Positions 7,942 through 16,241 of a stretch of DNA of 64,000 nt are shown here, piece by piece. Each line of letters begins with the position of its first letter. The first letter of the stretch is position 1. The DNA is taken from positions 62,001 through 126,000 of the forward strand of contig JAYFNB010000003.1 in the NCBI GenBank assembly GCA_034933685.1. Reading direction: 5' to 3'. Under the pieces are notes generated by a model. It did no database searches. It had not been told where the DNA came from and saw nothing but the letters and a program-made list of their open reading frames with translations. This stretch comes from UBA8514 sp034933685 (GTDB lineage: Bacteria; Bacillota; Clostridia; Lachnospirales; Anaerotignaceae). Position numbers and translations under genes: made by a program.

Positions 7942-8797
7942 TGGCACGCCTACCCTTCCACAGCACTATCTTTTTCTTTTTAACAGGTCTGTTCCCTTGG
8001 GAAAGCATACTTCTAAGGGTATCGATACTTATATTCCGGTAAAGCACGCCACTCCTTGCAAGGGAAACTGCCCCAGTTTCTTCAGACACAATAATTACAA
8101 ATGCATCAGACACTTCGCTTGCACCAATAGCTGCCCTATGCCTTGTTCCTAACTCCATGCTCACATCATTGCTGTCTGTAAGGGGAAGAAAACATGTTGC
8201 CGCCGCAATGCGGTTGTTTTTTATAATAACAGCACCATCGTGCAGAGGTGTGTTGTGTTCAAATATATTAATTATTAATTGGCTTGTAACCTGTGCATCA
8301 ATAGGTATGCCTGTTCTTTCAAAATCTCCAAGGGGTACATCTCGTTCAATAAGCATAAGGGCACCTGTTTTTTCATGGCTCATTTTGCCGCAGGCCCTAA
8401 GTATTTCCTCCATAGTTTTTTCCGAAAAGCTACCTTCTTCGCTTCCTGAATCAAACTTAAATATTGAAGTAATATGCCTTCCTTTTCCAAGCTGTTCCAG
8501 TGCCTTCCTAAGCTCTGGCTGAAACACAACAATTACCGCAATAATACCAACCGATATTGTTTTGGAAAGTATCCACAAAATTGTATTAAGCCCTAAAAGC
8601 AAAGCTACAAAAGCAAACACAAATATAACAATAATACCCTTAAACAGTATCCATGCTCGGGTTTCCTTAATCCAAAATATAATTTTGTATGCAATATAGG
8701 CAACAATAAGTATATCTAATATGTCCGTTATCCCCATCGTAGGAAAACTTATATCATACAAACGTAAGGAGTCTAAAAAAGGTTTTATATATATCAT
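7934..8797 (-). CDS. cdaA: diadenylate cyclase CdaA
   Basis: Synthesises c-di-AMP from two ATP, a second messenger controlling potassium and cell-wall homeostasis. Three N-terminal membrane helices (residues about 20-85) precede the DAC domain, which has both catalytic signatures, HDGAVII and GTRHRAAIG, and the upstream FQPELRKALEQLG linker. The start taken here (ATG of MIYIKPF) gives 287 aa, matching the family; GGAGGTG lies 12 bases upstream. A GTG further out (8833) that overlaps the previous stop as GTGA is a rival start. The neighbour order membrane proteins-cdaA-cdaR makes the assignment firm. Confidence 0.96.
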   Translation of the reverse strand: MIYIKPFLDSLRLYDISFPTMGITDILDILIVAYIAYKIIFWIKETRAWILFKGIIVIFVFAFVALLLGLNTILWILSKTISVGIIAVIVVFQPELRKALEQLGKGRHITSIFKFDSGSEEGSFSEKTMEEILRACGKMSHEKTGALMLIERDVPLGDFERTGIPIDAQVTSQLIINIFEHNTPLHDGAVIIKNNRIAAATCFLPLTDSNDVSMELGTRHRAAIGASEVSDAFVIIVSEETGAVSLARSGVLYRNISIDTLRSMLSQGNRPVKKKKIVLWKGRRANE

Positions 8798-8829
8798 ATT
8801 GTTTGTGTTCACCTCCAACAAAGTTTGGC

Positions 8830-9768
8830 TCACTTTATTTCTTGCTTAATTGCCTCACTTTTTGCCGCCTTTATTTTAGGCACCGCTTTAACATAGTAGT
8901 AGTAATTATCATCTTGAAATTTTACTCTTTGTGCACTGCTGTAGTCTAGTACAAAATCCATACTTTGCACCACGTAAACCATTAAGCAAGATATTATTGT
9001 ACCCAAAATTGCGCCTATAATTGAAACCTGTGCATTAGCTGCAAAAACCGCAATCAGAAGCCCAACCACAATTATTATTCCACTTGTGGCTATGGCAAGC
9101 TCACGTTCATAATCGGCAAACACATTGCTAATTACCCATCCAACAATCACTGAAAAGCAAAATACAATGGCCACAAACACCCAGCCATTTCCAACAATTG
9201 TGCTCTGCAAATATTCATATATCTTAATTGTAGAATCTAACATTCCAAGAGGCGTAAAATCCGCCTTGGGTGCAATTTCCGCCATTCCTTTTAACAAATA
9301 GATATTGCTCCAAATAAAAACTGACGCACCAACAGGCACTATTGCCCGAACCCCAATATATAGTGCCGCAAAAATGGGCACAACATATGGTATCTTAAAA
9401 AAATATGCGCTAAGCATTGCAGGTATAACCAAACTTTCTTTAGGGAAAATACGAACGTAAAATACAAAAAGCAAAAAGAAAAAAATAAATGCAACCAAAG
9501 CAGTTTCTATGGACGCAAACGATAAATAAAAACAGGCAATCACTGCCGCCAGTACCATAAAAATTGAAGGAGATATAAAGGCTGTAAGTACGGCACAACA
9601 AAGAGTAATTATTAACATTTGAGCCCTTGTAACACTGCCCATTGAAAGCACGGACAACTTGCCAAACACAAACAAACCAGCTATCAGCCTAAAAATTATA
9701 TTAAATTGTACCTCTGCTTTTTTATAAACAGCAGTTACCGACTGCCCAAAATTTATTAGTATTTCCAT
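8830..9768 (-). CDS. conserved polytopic membrane protein upstream of cdaA
   Basis: A 312-aa hydrophobic protein with roughly eight or nine membrane helices and a short charged cytoplasmic tail containing a YYYY run. I do not recognise a functional family. It sits immediately 5' of cdaA in the same operon and downstream of a second small membrane protein, separated by only two bases, so a role linked to c-di-AMP signalling or the cell envelope is a context inference. The start has GAGAGGAC just upstream. Confidence 0.75.
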   Translation of the reverse strand: MEILINFGQSVTAVYKKAEVQFNIIFRLIAGLFVFGKLSVLSMGSVTRAQMLIITLCCAVLTAFISPSIFMVLAAVIACFYLSFASIETALVAFIFFFLLFVFYVRIFPKESLVIPAMLSAYFFKIPYVVPIFAALYIGVRAIVPVGASVFIWSNIYLLKGMAEIAPKADFTPLGMLDSTIKIYEYLQSTIVGNGWVFVAIVFCFSVIVGWVISNVFADYERELAIATSGIIIVVGLLIAVFAANAQVSIIGAILGTIISCLMVYVVQSMDFVLDYSSAQRVKFQDDNYYYYVKAVPKIKAAKSEAIKQEIK

Positions 9769-9770
9769 AA

Positions 9771-10193
9771 TCAGGTCCTCTCATTTTTGTTCTCTACTTT
9801 TGTGATGTGTGTATCATTTTTGCCATTAAGTTTAGCCAGCATTTTTTCATATTTTAAGCAGCGTTCCTCTGCCAAACTATACCTTGCACGATTTATAAAC
9901 GTACCAATTATTGTATATACACCAAGCAAAATAGCCACAACAATTCCAATTTTAATTGCTTCATCTTTACTGAAAGTAACAAAAATGTCGGCTTCTGCCA
10001 CAAAAAGCTTATAACCATAATACAGCATTGCCAACACCGTGCTGCCCAAAAGCACACCAATGCGTATGCTCAGATTTTTTTTGTATACATAGTCACGCCT
10101 ATAGTGCGAGGTTATATTTCTATCCTCCTCACCATGTTGTTTGTCGTATATGGCCAAATTTGTCATAATTCGTATCTTTTTAAGGTCTTCCAA
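9771..10193 (-). CDS. small membrane protein, first gene of the cdaA operon
   Basis: A 140-aa protein with a hydrophilic N-terminus (about 1-40), two membrane helices (RIGVLLGSTVLAMLYYGY and IKIGIVVAILLGVYTIIG) and a C-terminal segment likely to form a coiled coil (SLAEERCLKYEKMLAKL). Function unknown. The start is TTG with GAGGGAAG eight bases upstream. It is tightly coupled to the following membrane protein and so appears to be part of the c-di-AMP operon. Confidence 0.65.
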   Translation of the reverse strand: MEDLKKIRIMTNLAIYDKQHGEEDRNITSHYRRDYVYKKNLSIRIGVLLGSTVLAMLYYGYKLFVAEADIFVTFSKDEAIKIGIVVAILLGVYTIIGTFINRARYSLAEERCLKYEKMLAKLNGKNDTHITKVENKNERT

Positions 10194-10248
10194 TGCATCA
10201 CTTCCCTCGGTTATAAAGCCTTGCTTTTATTTATTATTTCCAATATTA

Positions 10249-10277
10249 AGTATAATCATTTTAAGTTAGAATGTAAA
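10249..10277 (-). promoter_or_regulatory. candidate promoter of the cdaA operon
   Basis: Minus strand: TTTACA, 17 bases, TATACT, about 55 bp before the first start codon. No competing promoter is evident between it and the operon. Confidence 0.5.
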
Positions 10278-10295
10278 GCAAGTGTTCTAAATTGT

Positions 10296-10338
10296 AAAGA
10301 AAAACAAATAAAATGCCTCCTTACAATAGGGCATTTTA
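10296..10338 (-). terminator. terminator after the flavodoxin-fold reductase gene
   Basis: Stem AAAATGCC / GGCATTTT with an 11- to 12-base loop; on the minus strand it is followed by TTTGTTTTTC. It ends the 12961-10378 transcript and insulates the cdaA promoter. Confidence 0.6.
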
Positions 10339-10377
10339 TTTCATTTTCTCTTGCACTGTTTCCATATTATTAAATTT

Positions 10378-10986
10378 TTACCTCAAAAATTCTACAGCCT
10401 TTGTTTTTGCTGAATTTATGGCTCGGTTTACGATTTCCTTTGCATTCACACCCAAAATATCCAGACCCTGTGCGTCAATAACATCAAATTCCTTAATACC
10501 ATACATATTGCACATAGCTTTAAGATATCGGGCACCATTTTCCAGCCACTCATCTTGACTATCGCAAACAATGCCACCACGGGTTGTTATGTACATCATC
10601 TTTTTTGCCTTGCAAAGCCCCACACTTCCAGCTTCGTTGTAAGCAAATGTAATTCCGCAAACAGACACATTTTCTATATATGCCTTTAACACAGCCGGAA
10701 AACTATATTCCCAAAACGGTGCGGCTATTACAATTCTATCTGCCGCCGCAAACTGCTTCGCAAGGGAAAAAATAGTATTTGTGAAGTTTTTTTCTTCAAT
10801 TAGCTTTTCTCGCTCTTCAAAGTTTGAATAGGTCATATAAGGTGGATTTATCTGCATTAAATCCACCTCTGTTATGTTAGCATTCCCATTAATCTCTTTA
10901 ATTTCCGCTAAAAATTCGTCTGCAATTTTCTTGCTTCGCGACCTTTCTTTTCCTCGAACACAACTATTTATAAACAAAATTTCCAT
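10378..10986 (-). CDS. FMN-dependent NADH-azoreductase/NAD(P)H dehydrogenase (flavodoxin fold)
   Basis: A 202-aa flavodoxin-like oxidoreductase. Seen: a beta-strand plus phosphate loop at the N-terminus (ILFINSCVRGKERSRSKKIADEF), the APFWEYSFPAVLKAYIENV segment typical of the flavin isoalloxazine-binding loop in quinone reductase/azoreductase proteins, and a TTRGG loop near 140. It probably reduces quinones, azo compounds or other electrophiles with NAD(P)H. The ATG is chosen for its GAGGTG box; it begins ten bases after the regulator stop, so it is likely co-transcribed with that sigma-54 activator and may respond to the same signal. Confidence 0.85.
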   Translation of the reverse strand: MEILFINSCVRGKERSRSKKIADEFLAEIKEINGNANITEVDLMQINPPYMTYSNFEEREKLIEEKNFTNTIFSLAKQFAAADRIVIAAPFWEYSFPAVLKAYIENVSVCGITFAYNEAGSVGLCKAKKMMYITTRGGIVCDSQDEWLENGARYLKAMCNMYGIKEFDVIDAQGLDILGVNAKEIVNRAINSAKTKAVEFLR

Positions 10987-10996
10987 ACTTTCACCT

Positions 10997-12961
10997 CTAT
11001 ATTTCAATTTTATGGTATTTCATTTTGTTCCATAATGTTGAGCGACTAATGCCCAATTCTGCCGCCGCTTTTGTTCTTGAAAAGCTATTGCTTTTAAGTG
11101 CCTGCAATATTTTTTTCTTTTCCCATCGGTCGGCATCTTCCTTGCCAAAACTATCTATCTCATCATGATAAAGCTGTAGCGGCATAGAGTTCTTCTTAAA
11201 GTCCGAATTTTGTCCTCCGTTCATTCCAGTGCTTATTTCAGCAAACAGCGCATTTGTGTTGATATGCTTATTTTCTAACATTACGCTAAGGCGTTCCAGC
11301 ATGTTTTGAAGTTCTCGTATATTTCCTTTTAATTCATACTTTTCCAGCTCGTCAATTATTTCATTCCACAGTGCCTCATTGGCTCTGTAACTTCGTATAT
11401 TAAAACTTCTAAGATACTCAACAGAGATTTCTTTTATGTCATCCTTTCGCTCACGCAGTGGAGGTATTTTTAATTCAAGTACGTTAAGTCTGTAAAACAG
11501 GTCTTCCCTAAACATACCTTTTTTAACCTCGCCCTGTAAATCTCTGTTTGTGGCAGAAATTACACGAACCTCTACAGGAACTACTTTGTCACTGCCAATA
11601 CGACGGATTTCTTTTTCCTGAATAACACGCAGAAGCTGTGCCTGCATGCTTAAAGGCATTTCTCCTATTTCATCTAAAAAAATTGTTCCCTTGTGTGCCA
11701 TTTCAAACACACCCATTTTTCCACCCTTGCTTGCCCCAGTAAAAGAGCCTTCTTCATACCCAAAAAACTCTGCCTCCAGCAAATTTTTGGGTATTGCCGC
11801 ACAGTTTACCGCCACAAATGGGCCATCTGCCCTAAGGCTTGCATTGTGTATGCTTTGTGCAAATAACTCTTTTCCTGTACCTGTTTCGCCTAAAATAAGC
11901 ACTGTAGAGTTTGAGGTAGCATAACTTTTTGCAATATTTTTTACTTCCTTTATTTTGTTACTGCTTCCCTTTATATCATCAAAACTGTATTTTGCAGAAA
12001 AACCTTTTTTATTTTTGTAAAAGTTCACACGGGCATTTTTTTCATGCTCCTGCAATGCCGATAAATCCTGAAAGGTGGAAACAACACCCTTACGCTTGCC
12101 GTCAATTTCAATGGGAATACGGTGGGTAAGCACTGTGCAGTAGGGAAGTTCAAAAACATCCCCAACGTCGCCGCCCTCTTTTTCCATTGCCTTAATCATT
12201 TTTGTTCCCTTTACAACTTTATCTATCCGTTTGCCCTCAAGTCTATCTTTGGGGTCCCATTTTAAAAATTTATATACCATGTCGTTTGCGGCAATAATAA
12301 TTCCGTTTTCGTTAGTAGCCAAAATTGCATCGTTGGTAAAGTTAAACACAACCTTATACTGTTCCATGCGAAGTACATTTTCCTTGTTTTTTTCTATTTC
12401 CGCATGCTTAACTTTAAGTATCTCTTTTGCAGCATTTATGCTTTGAAAAAGTGTTTCTTGGCTGTGACATAATATTTTGTAATTAACGCCTGCCTTCTTT
12501 GCCGCCTCAAAAGCCTCTGGTGCAACTAAATAAAGTACATCTTCCTTTTTGGCATTAATAAACTGCTCATTTTCACGGCTTTCGCATGGGTCAAAAGGCA
12601 AAACCTCCGTCTGGAAGTAATTTTTAAGTACATCAAAATGAATTTCTGCAGTGTTTTCTGCAGCAACATAAACCTTTCTGCCTGCAACCTCATCTCTGGT
12701 TACGGCACAAATACAGTCCATTGTGGTAAAGCCCAATCGAAGAAAATCGCCTTTGTCTTCACCATAAAGTGCAATGGCATCGTCGTCGGCTAAAATAAAC
12801 AGCTTAAACCCTTTTTGTGCAAGCTCTTTACAACTGAATTCCTTGCCAACAGCAAAAACAGGACAGCCCTCTTTCATGTTTAATATTTTTTCTTTAAGTT
12901 TTTGGGCATACTCTGGAAAACGTGTAATAAAACAAATCTCTGGCAGTTCCTCAGCCATCAT
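10997..12961 (-). CDS. sigma-54-dependent activator with PrpR-type sensor and PAS domain
   Basis: Bacterial enhancer-binding protein of about 655 aa. Order: PrpR-type N-terminal sensor (about 1-190), a helical linker, a PAS domain (about 200-300), AAA+ domain with Walker A (GETGTGKE), the sigma-54 contact loop as GSFTGA instead of GAFTGA, Walker B (GTIFLDEIGEMP), and a Fis-type helix-turn-helix at the C-terminus (FSRTKAAAELGISRSTLWNKM). GAGGAGG lies four to seven bases before two tandem ATGs; the first is used. The ligand is unknown. Targets would need -24/-12 promoters; I could not find a convincing one in this window, and the divergent alcohol dehydrogenase has a good sigma-A promoter. Confidence 0.92.
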   Translation of the reverse strand: MMAEELPEICFITRFPEYAQKLKEKILNMKEGCPVFAVGKEFSCKELAQKGFKLFILADDDAIALYGEDKGDFLRLGFTTMDCICAVTRDEVAGRKVYVAAENTAEIHFDVLKNYFQTEVLPFDPCESRENEQFINAKKEDVLYLVAPEAFEAAKKAGVNYKILCHSQETLFQSINAAKEILKVKHAEIEKNKENVLRMEQYKVVFNFTNDAILATNENGIIIAANDMVYKFLKWDPKDRLEGKRIDKVVKGTKMIKAMEKEGGDVGDVFELPYCTVLTHRIPIEIDGKRKGVVSTFQDLSALQEHEKNARVNFYKNKKGFSAKYSFDDIKGSSNKIKEVKNIAKSYATSNSTVLILGETGTGKELFAQSIHNASLRADGPFVAVNCAAIPKNLLEAEFFGYEEGSFTGASKGGKMGVFEMAHKGTIFLDEIGEMPLSMQAQLLRVIQEKEIRRIGSDKVVPVEVRVISATNRDLQGEVKKGMFREDLFYRLNVLELKIPPLRERKDDIKEISVEYLRSFNIRSYRANEALWNEIIDELEKYELKGNIRELQNMLERLSVMLENKHINTNALFAEISTGMNGGQNSDFKKNSMPLQLYHDEIDSFGKEDADRWEKKKILQALKSNSFSRTKAAAELGISRSTLWNKMKYHKIEI

Positions 12962-13024
12962 TGGACCTCCTCTTGTACAAATGTGTTTAAACATGTTATT
13001 TTTTAGTTTTAATTATAGCATAAA

Positions 13025-13039
13025 GTATACCACAGTATA
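13025..13039. promoter_or_regulatory. inverted repeat TATAC-N4-GTATA between activator and dehydrogenase
   Basis: GTATACCACAGTATA, a 5+5 inverted repeat upstream of the activator gene and close to its extended -10 element (TGCTATAAT on the minus strand). It shares 13 of 15 positions with the element at 3546. A shared regulator is possible but unproven. Confidence 0.3.
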
Positions 13040-13079
13040 GACAAATTTAAAAATTATTAAAAATTTAACAAAAATACAA

Positions 13080-13108
13080 TTGAAAATAAAAGATACTGGC
13101 TGTATAAT
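13080..13108 (+). promoter_or_regulatory. sigma-A promoter of the alcohol dehydrogenase gene
   Basis: TTGAAA, 17-base spacer, TATAAT (perfect -10). The transcript would have a leader of about 140 nt; no clear attenuator is visible in it. Confidence 0.7.
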
Positions 13109-13256
13109 ATTATTGGAGTAATATGTTACTGTAATTCTACTGTAATGTATTCAAAGTTTCTGCCTCATCCCCCAGTAACATTTTTAAGGCAGACGCTTCA
13201 ACGCAATCCGTAAGTAAACTAATTTTATTTTAAATTAAAAAGGAGAGTTGAAAATT

Positions 13257-14342
13257 ATGGACGCAACAAATGTATTATTTCCAGGATATACTATTGGCTC
13301 AGGTTTAGAAACATACGCAAAGCTTGGTGAGCTCTGCTCAAGATACGGCAAAAAAGCTGTTGTTATTGGTGGCGAGAGAGCATTAGCAGCTATTAAACCA
13401 GTACTTACAGAGGCTGTTAAAGGCACAGATATTGAAATTGTTGCTTACGAGTGGTTCGGCGGTGTTGCTTCATATGAAAACGGTGAAAGATTATTAGCCC
13501 TTGATACAGTTAAAAGCGCAGACATGATTTTTGCATGTGGTGGTGGTAAAGCTATTGACTGCTGTAAATATGTTGCTATGCAGTCTAAAAAACCTTTCTT
13601 CACATTCCCTACAATTGCTGCAACATGTGCTGCAACTACAGCTATTGCAGTTATGTACTACCCAACTGGCGTTCAAAAAGACGTTTTTGTTGGCCCAAGA
13701 CCTGCAATCCATAACTTTATTAACCTTGACATCATTGCAAAAGCTCCTGAAGTATATCTTTGGGCAGGTATTGGCGATACATTGGCAAAATATACAGAAG
13801 TTCCTTTCTCTGCAAGAGGAATGGAATTAGCACATAAAGATGCACTTCCTGTTGTTATGAGTTCTATGACAGGTGACCCTCTTCTTAAATATGGTACAAA
13901 GGCTATGGAAGACGCTAAAGCAGGAAAAACCAGCTTTGAGTTAGAGCAGGCTGTACTAGCTGTTGTTTTAACAAGCGGTCTTATTTCCTACCTCATTGAT
14001 ATTAACCTTAACAGTGGCATGGGCCATGCTATCTTCTACGGAATGACAGTTCTTCCTCAGATTGAGGAAAGACATCTTCACGGCGAAGTTGTTAGCTACG
14101 GTGTATTATGTATGCTTATGATGGACAAACAAATGGAAAAACTTGAAGAGATTTACAAGTTCATGAAGTCCATTGGTTTACCAACAAAGCTTGCTGACAT
14201 GGAAGTATCAGTTGATGAAATCGAGCCTATGCTTGACAGTGCTGTTACAAAATACGATATCGAAGTTGCTCCTTACAAGATTACAAAAGAAATGATGCGT
14301 CAGGCAATTCTTGACCTTGAAGAATACAACAAAACACACTAA
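13257..14342 (+). CDS. iron-containing alcohol/glycerol dehydrogenase family protein (GldA-like)
   Basis: A 361-aa group III (Fe/Zn) dehydrogenase that interconverts an alcohol or polyol and its carbonyl with NAD(P). Seen: the dinucleotide region CGGGKAIDCCKYVA (GGGK replaces the usual GGGS), the PTIAATCAATTAIAV substrate strand, the metal-ligand Asp in GIGDTLAKY (near 175) and His ligands in GMGHAIFYG (near 260) and ERHLHGEVVSYG (near 277). This spacing fits the glycerol dehydrogenase/GldA branch rather than long-chain ADH. Start at ATG with AAGGAGAG eight bases upstream. Codon use is richer in GCT/GTT than neighbours, consistent with high expression. Confidence 0.88.
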   Translation: MDATNVLFPGYTIGSGLETYAKLGELCSRYGKKAVVIGGERALAAIKPVLTEAVKGTDIEIVAYEWFGGVASYENGERLLALDTVKSADMIFACGGGKAIDCCKYVAMQSKKPFFTFPTIAATCAATTAIAVMYYPTGVQKDVFVGPRPAIHNFINLDIIAKAPEVYLWAGIGDTLAKYTEVPFSARGMELAHKDALPVVMSSMTGDPLLKYGTKAMEDAKAGKTSFELEQAVLAVVLTSGLISYLIDINLNSGMGHAIFYGMTVLPQIEERHLHGEVVSYGVLCMLMMDKQMEKLEEIYKFMKSIGLPTKLADMEVSVDEIEPMLDSAVTKYDIEVAPYKITKEMMRQAILDLEEYNKTH

Positions 14343-14361
14343 GATATAAAATTTAGATTTT

Positions 14362-14397
14362 AAGGGTATAGCCAAAAGGTTATGCCCTTATTTTTGT
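14362..14397 (+). terminator. terminator after the alcohol dehydrogenase gene
   Basis: AAGGGTATA / TATGCCCTT stem with one G-U pair and a ten-base loop, followed by ATTTTTG. Confidence 0.75.
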
Positions 14398-14403
14398 GCA
14401 TAC

Positions 14404-14443
14404 AAATGCACCTAAAGCCTTTAAAGCCCTAGGTGCATTTTTT
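14404..14443. terminator. second, bidirectional terminator between convergent units
   Basis: Eleven-bp stem (AAATGCACCTA / TAGGTGCATTT) with a T tract on the plus strand; on the minus strand it lies just beyond the DctM stop and can end the IlvD-TRAP transcript. Confidence 0.7.
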
Positions 14444-14461
14444 AAAAAATTGCCATGGTTG

Positions 14462-15724
14462 TTAGAGGATTAAACCTGGCAGGAAAATCGGCGCATATAC
14501 AATAACAAAAAATACAATAATTAAACCAACAAGAAACGGAATAACCGCCCTTGAAATTTTTTCAATAGGCATACCCGTTATACTGGAGGCAACAAAAAGA
14601 TTTATTGCAACAGGTGGTGTAATCATACCAATAGCAATGCCAACTGTAAACAAAATACCAAAATGTACAAGGTTTATATTTAGCGCCCTAACAAGAGGAA
14701 GGAACACTGGGGTAAGAATAATTACCGCAGATGAAGTTTCCATAAACACTCCAGCAATAAGCACTATCACAGATATAAGGAACATAATAACAAACTTATT
14801 ACTGGATATGGCAAGAACACCATTTGCAATTTGTTCTGGTATCTTCCAGTTGGCAAGGACCCAACCAAAAGCACCGCTGCATGCAATAATAATCATAATT
14901 ATTGCTGAAGTTTTTGCACTTCCAACCATTATATTATATAAATCCTTTAATGTTAAATCCTTATAAATAAAAAACGAAACAAGAAGAGCATAAACAACAG
15001 CCACCACTGCCGCTTCCGACGGTGTGAAGTACCCCGAGAAAATACCACCAAGAATTATTAACGGCATAAGTAGACCCCAAATAGACCTGCTGAAGGTTGC
15101 CCAAACATTTTTAAAAGAAAATTCCATACCCTTTGGGTAATTATTTTTATATGCCTGTGTTATTGCAATAGAAATAAGCATTCCTCCCATTAAAATGCCT
15201 GGTATGAAACCATTTCTAAAAAGCTGAGTAACACTTTGGTCTGCAATTACCGCATACAACACCATGGGTACAGATGGCGGAATAACTACACCTATAGTTC
15301 CTGCCGCCGCAATTAATGCCGCCGATGAAGCTGCGTTATAGCCTCTCTGTTTAAGCTCGGGTATAAGTGTTGCCCCAACAGCCGCCGTAGTGGCGGCACC
15401 AGAGCCCGATATAGCCGCAAAAAACATTCCAGCTATAACCGAAACAATGGATAATCCACCCTTAATACTGCCCAGTATGGATTCTGAAAAAGCTACAAGC
15501 CTTTTGGATATAGCCCCTCTTGCCAGCAAATCACCTGCAAGAATGAAAAACGGAACTGCAATAAGTGGAAAGGAGTCAGTTGCGGCAAACATACGCTGTA
15601 CCACAATAAGCATTTGCAAGTCTCCCTTTAACAGCACAACAACTGCCGCTAATGCTATAGCAAAGGCTATAGGCACACCTAGCACAAGACACAAAGCGAA
15701 GGTTCCAAACAGCAATAAACTCAT
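14462..15724 (-). CDS. dctM: TRAP transporter large permease subunit DctM
   Basis: A 420-aa, roughly 12-helix sodium-coupled permease of a tripartite ATP-independent periplasmic-type transporter. Family signatures seen: AVPFFILAGDLLARG near 55, the SGSGAATTAAVGATLIPELKQRGY block near 110, and the matching second-half motifs near ITPPVAINLFVASSITG. It overlaps the small permease gene by ATGA, so the two are translationally coupled. Together with DctQ and the binding lipoprotein it should import an organic acid; the neighbouring dehydratase suggests a sugar acid (inference). Confidence 0.95.
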   Translation of the reverse strand: MSLLLFGTFALCLVLGVPIAFAIALAAVVVLLKGDLQMLIVVQRMFAATDSFPLIAVPFFILAGDLLARGAISKRLVAFSESILGSIKGGLSIVSVIAGMFFAAISGSGAATTAAVGATLIPELKQRGYNAASSAALIAAAGTIGVVIPPSVPMVLYAVIADQSVTQLFRNGFIPGILMGGMLISIAITQAYKNNYPKGMEFSFKNVWATFSRSIWGLLMPLIILGGIFSGYFTPSEAAVVAVVYALLVSFFIYKDLTLKDLYNIMVGSAKTSAIIMIIIACSGAFGWVLANWKIPEQIANGVLAISSNKFVIMFLISVIVLIAGVFMETSSAVIILTPVFLPLVRALNINLVHFGILFTVGIAIGMITPPVAINLFVASSITGMPIEKISRAVIPFLVGLIIVFFVIVYAPIFLPGLIL

Positions 15725-16215
15725 ACTTTTTCACCCTCCTTTTCGCCCAAAATGTTGGTTATAAGCGCAATAGCGTGCACAATCATTATTCCACACCCCA
15801 CAGGTATTGCCGCATACATATATTTCATTGGTATGTGCAGGGCAGCAGATTTCTGCGTGCCCACCATACTCATATATTTAATCCCATAAACAACTGCTAT
15901 AGCAAAAAGTATACCACAAAGAATATGTACAAAAATCCTAGTTGCCGTTCTTGCCGTTCTAGGAAGCAGGTTTTGCACTACCTCTACAGAAATATGTCCA
16001 CTTGTCTTATATACACAGCCCGCACCTATAAACGTTGACCAAACAAGCAAATACCTAGCCAGTTCTTCGCTCCAAGAAAGTGCTGTAAAAAACACACGGC
16101 ATATTATTTGCACAAATGTAACTAATACCATTGCTCCCAGCATCCCAACACTTAAAACAGTGCATACCTTATTAACACTTTCACTCACTTTTGCTATGAC
16201 GTTTGACACTGCCAT
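15721..16215 (-). CDS. dctQ: TRAP transporter small permease subunit DctQ
   Basis: A 164-aa four-helix membrane protein. The second helix region carries the DctQ signature WSEELARYLLVWSTFIGAG (about 54-72). It bridges the solute-binding lipoprotein and DctM in the transporter complex. AGGGAG precedes the ATG, which is 26 bases after the dctP stop. Confidence 0.93.
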   Translation of the reverse strand: MAVSNVIAKVSESVNKVCTVLSVGMLGAMVLVTFVQIICRVFFTALSWSEELARYLLVWSTFIGAGCVYKTSGHISVEVVQNLLPRTARTATRIFVHILCGILFAIAVVYGIKYMSMVGTQKSAALHIPMKYMYAAIPVGCGIMIVHAIALITNILGEKEGEKV

Positions 16216-16241
16216 AAGTTATCACTCCCTGTATCTTTCGT

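Noticed and set aside
13041..13256. A -24/-12 (sigma-54) promoter for the alcohol dehydrogenase
   Set aside because: TGGC at 13097 has no GC at the required spacing, whereas a sigma-A promoter with a perfect TATAAT is present.
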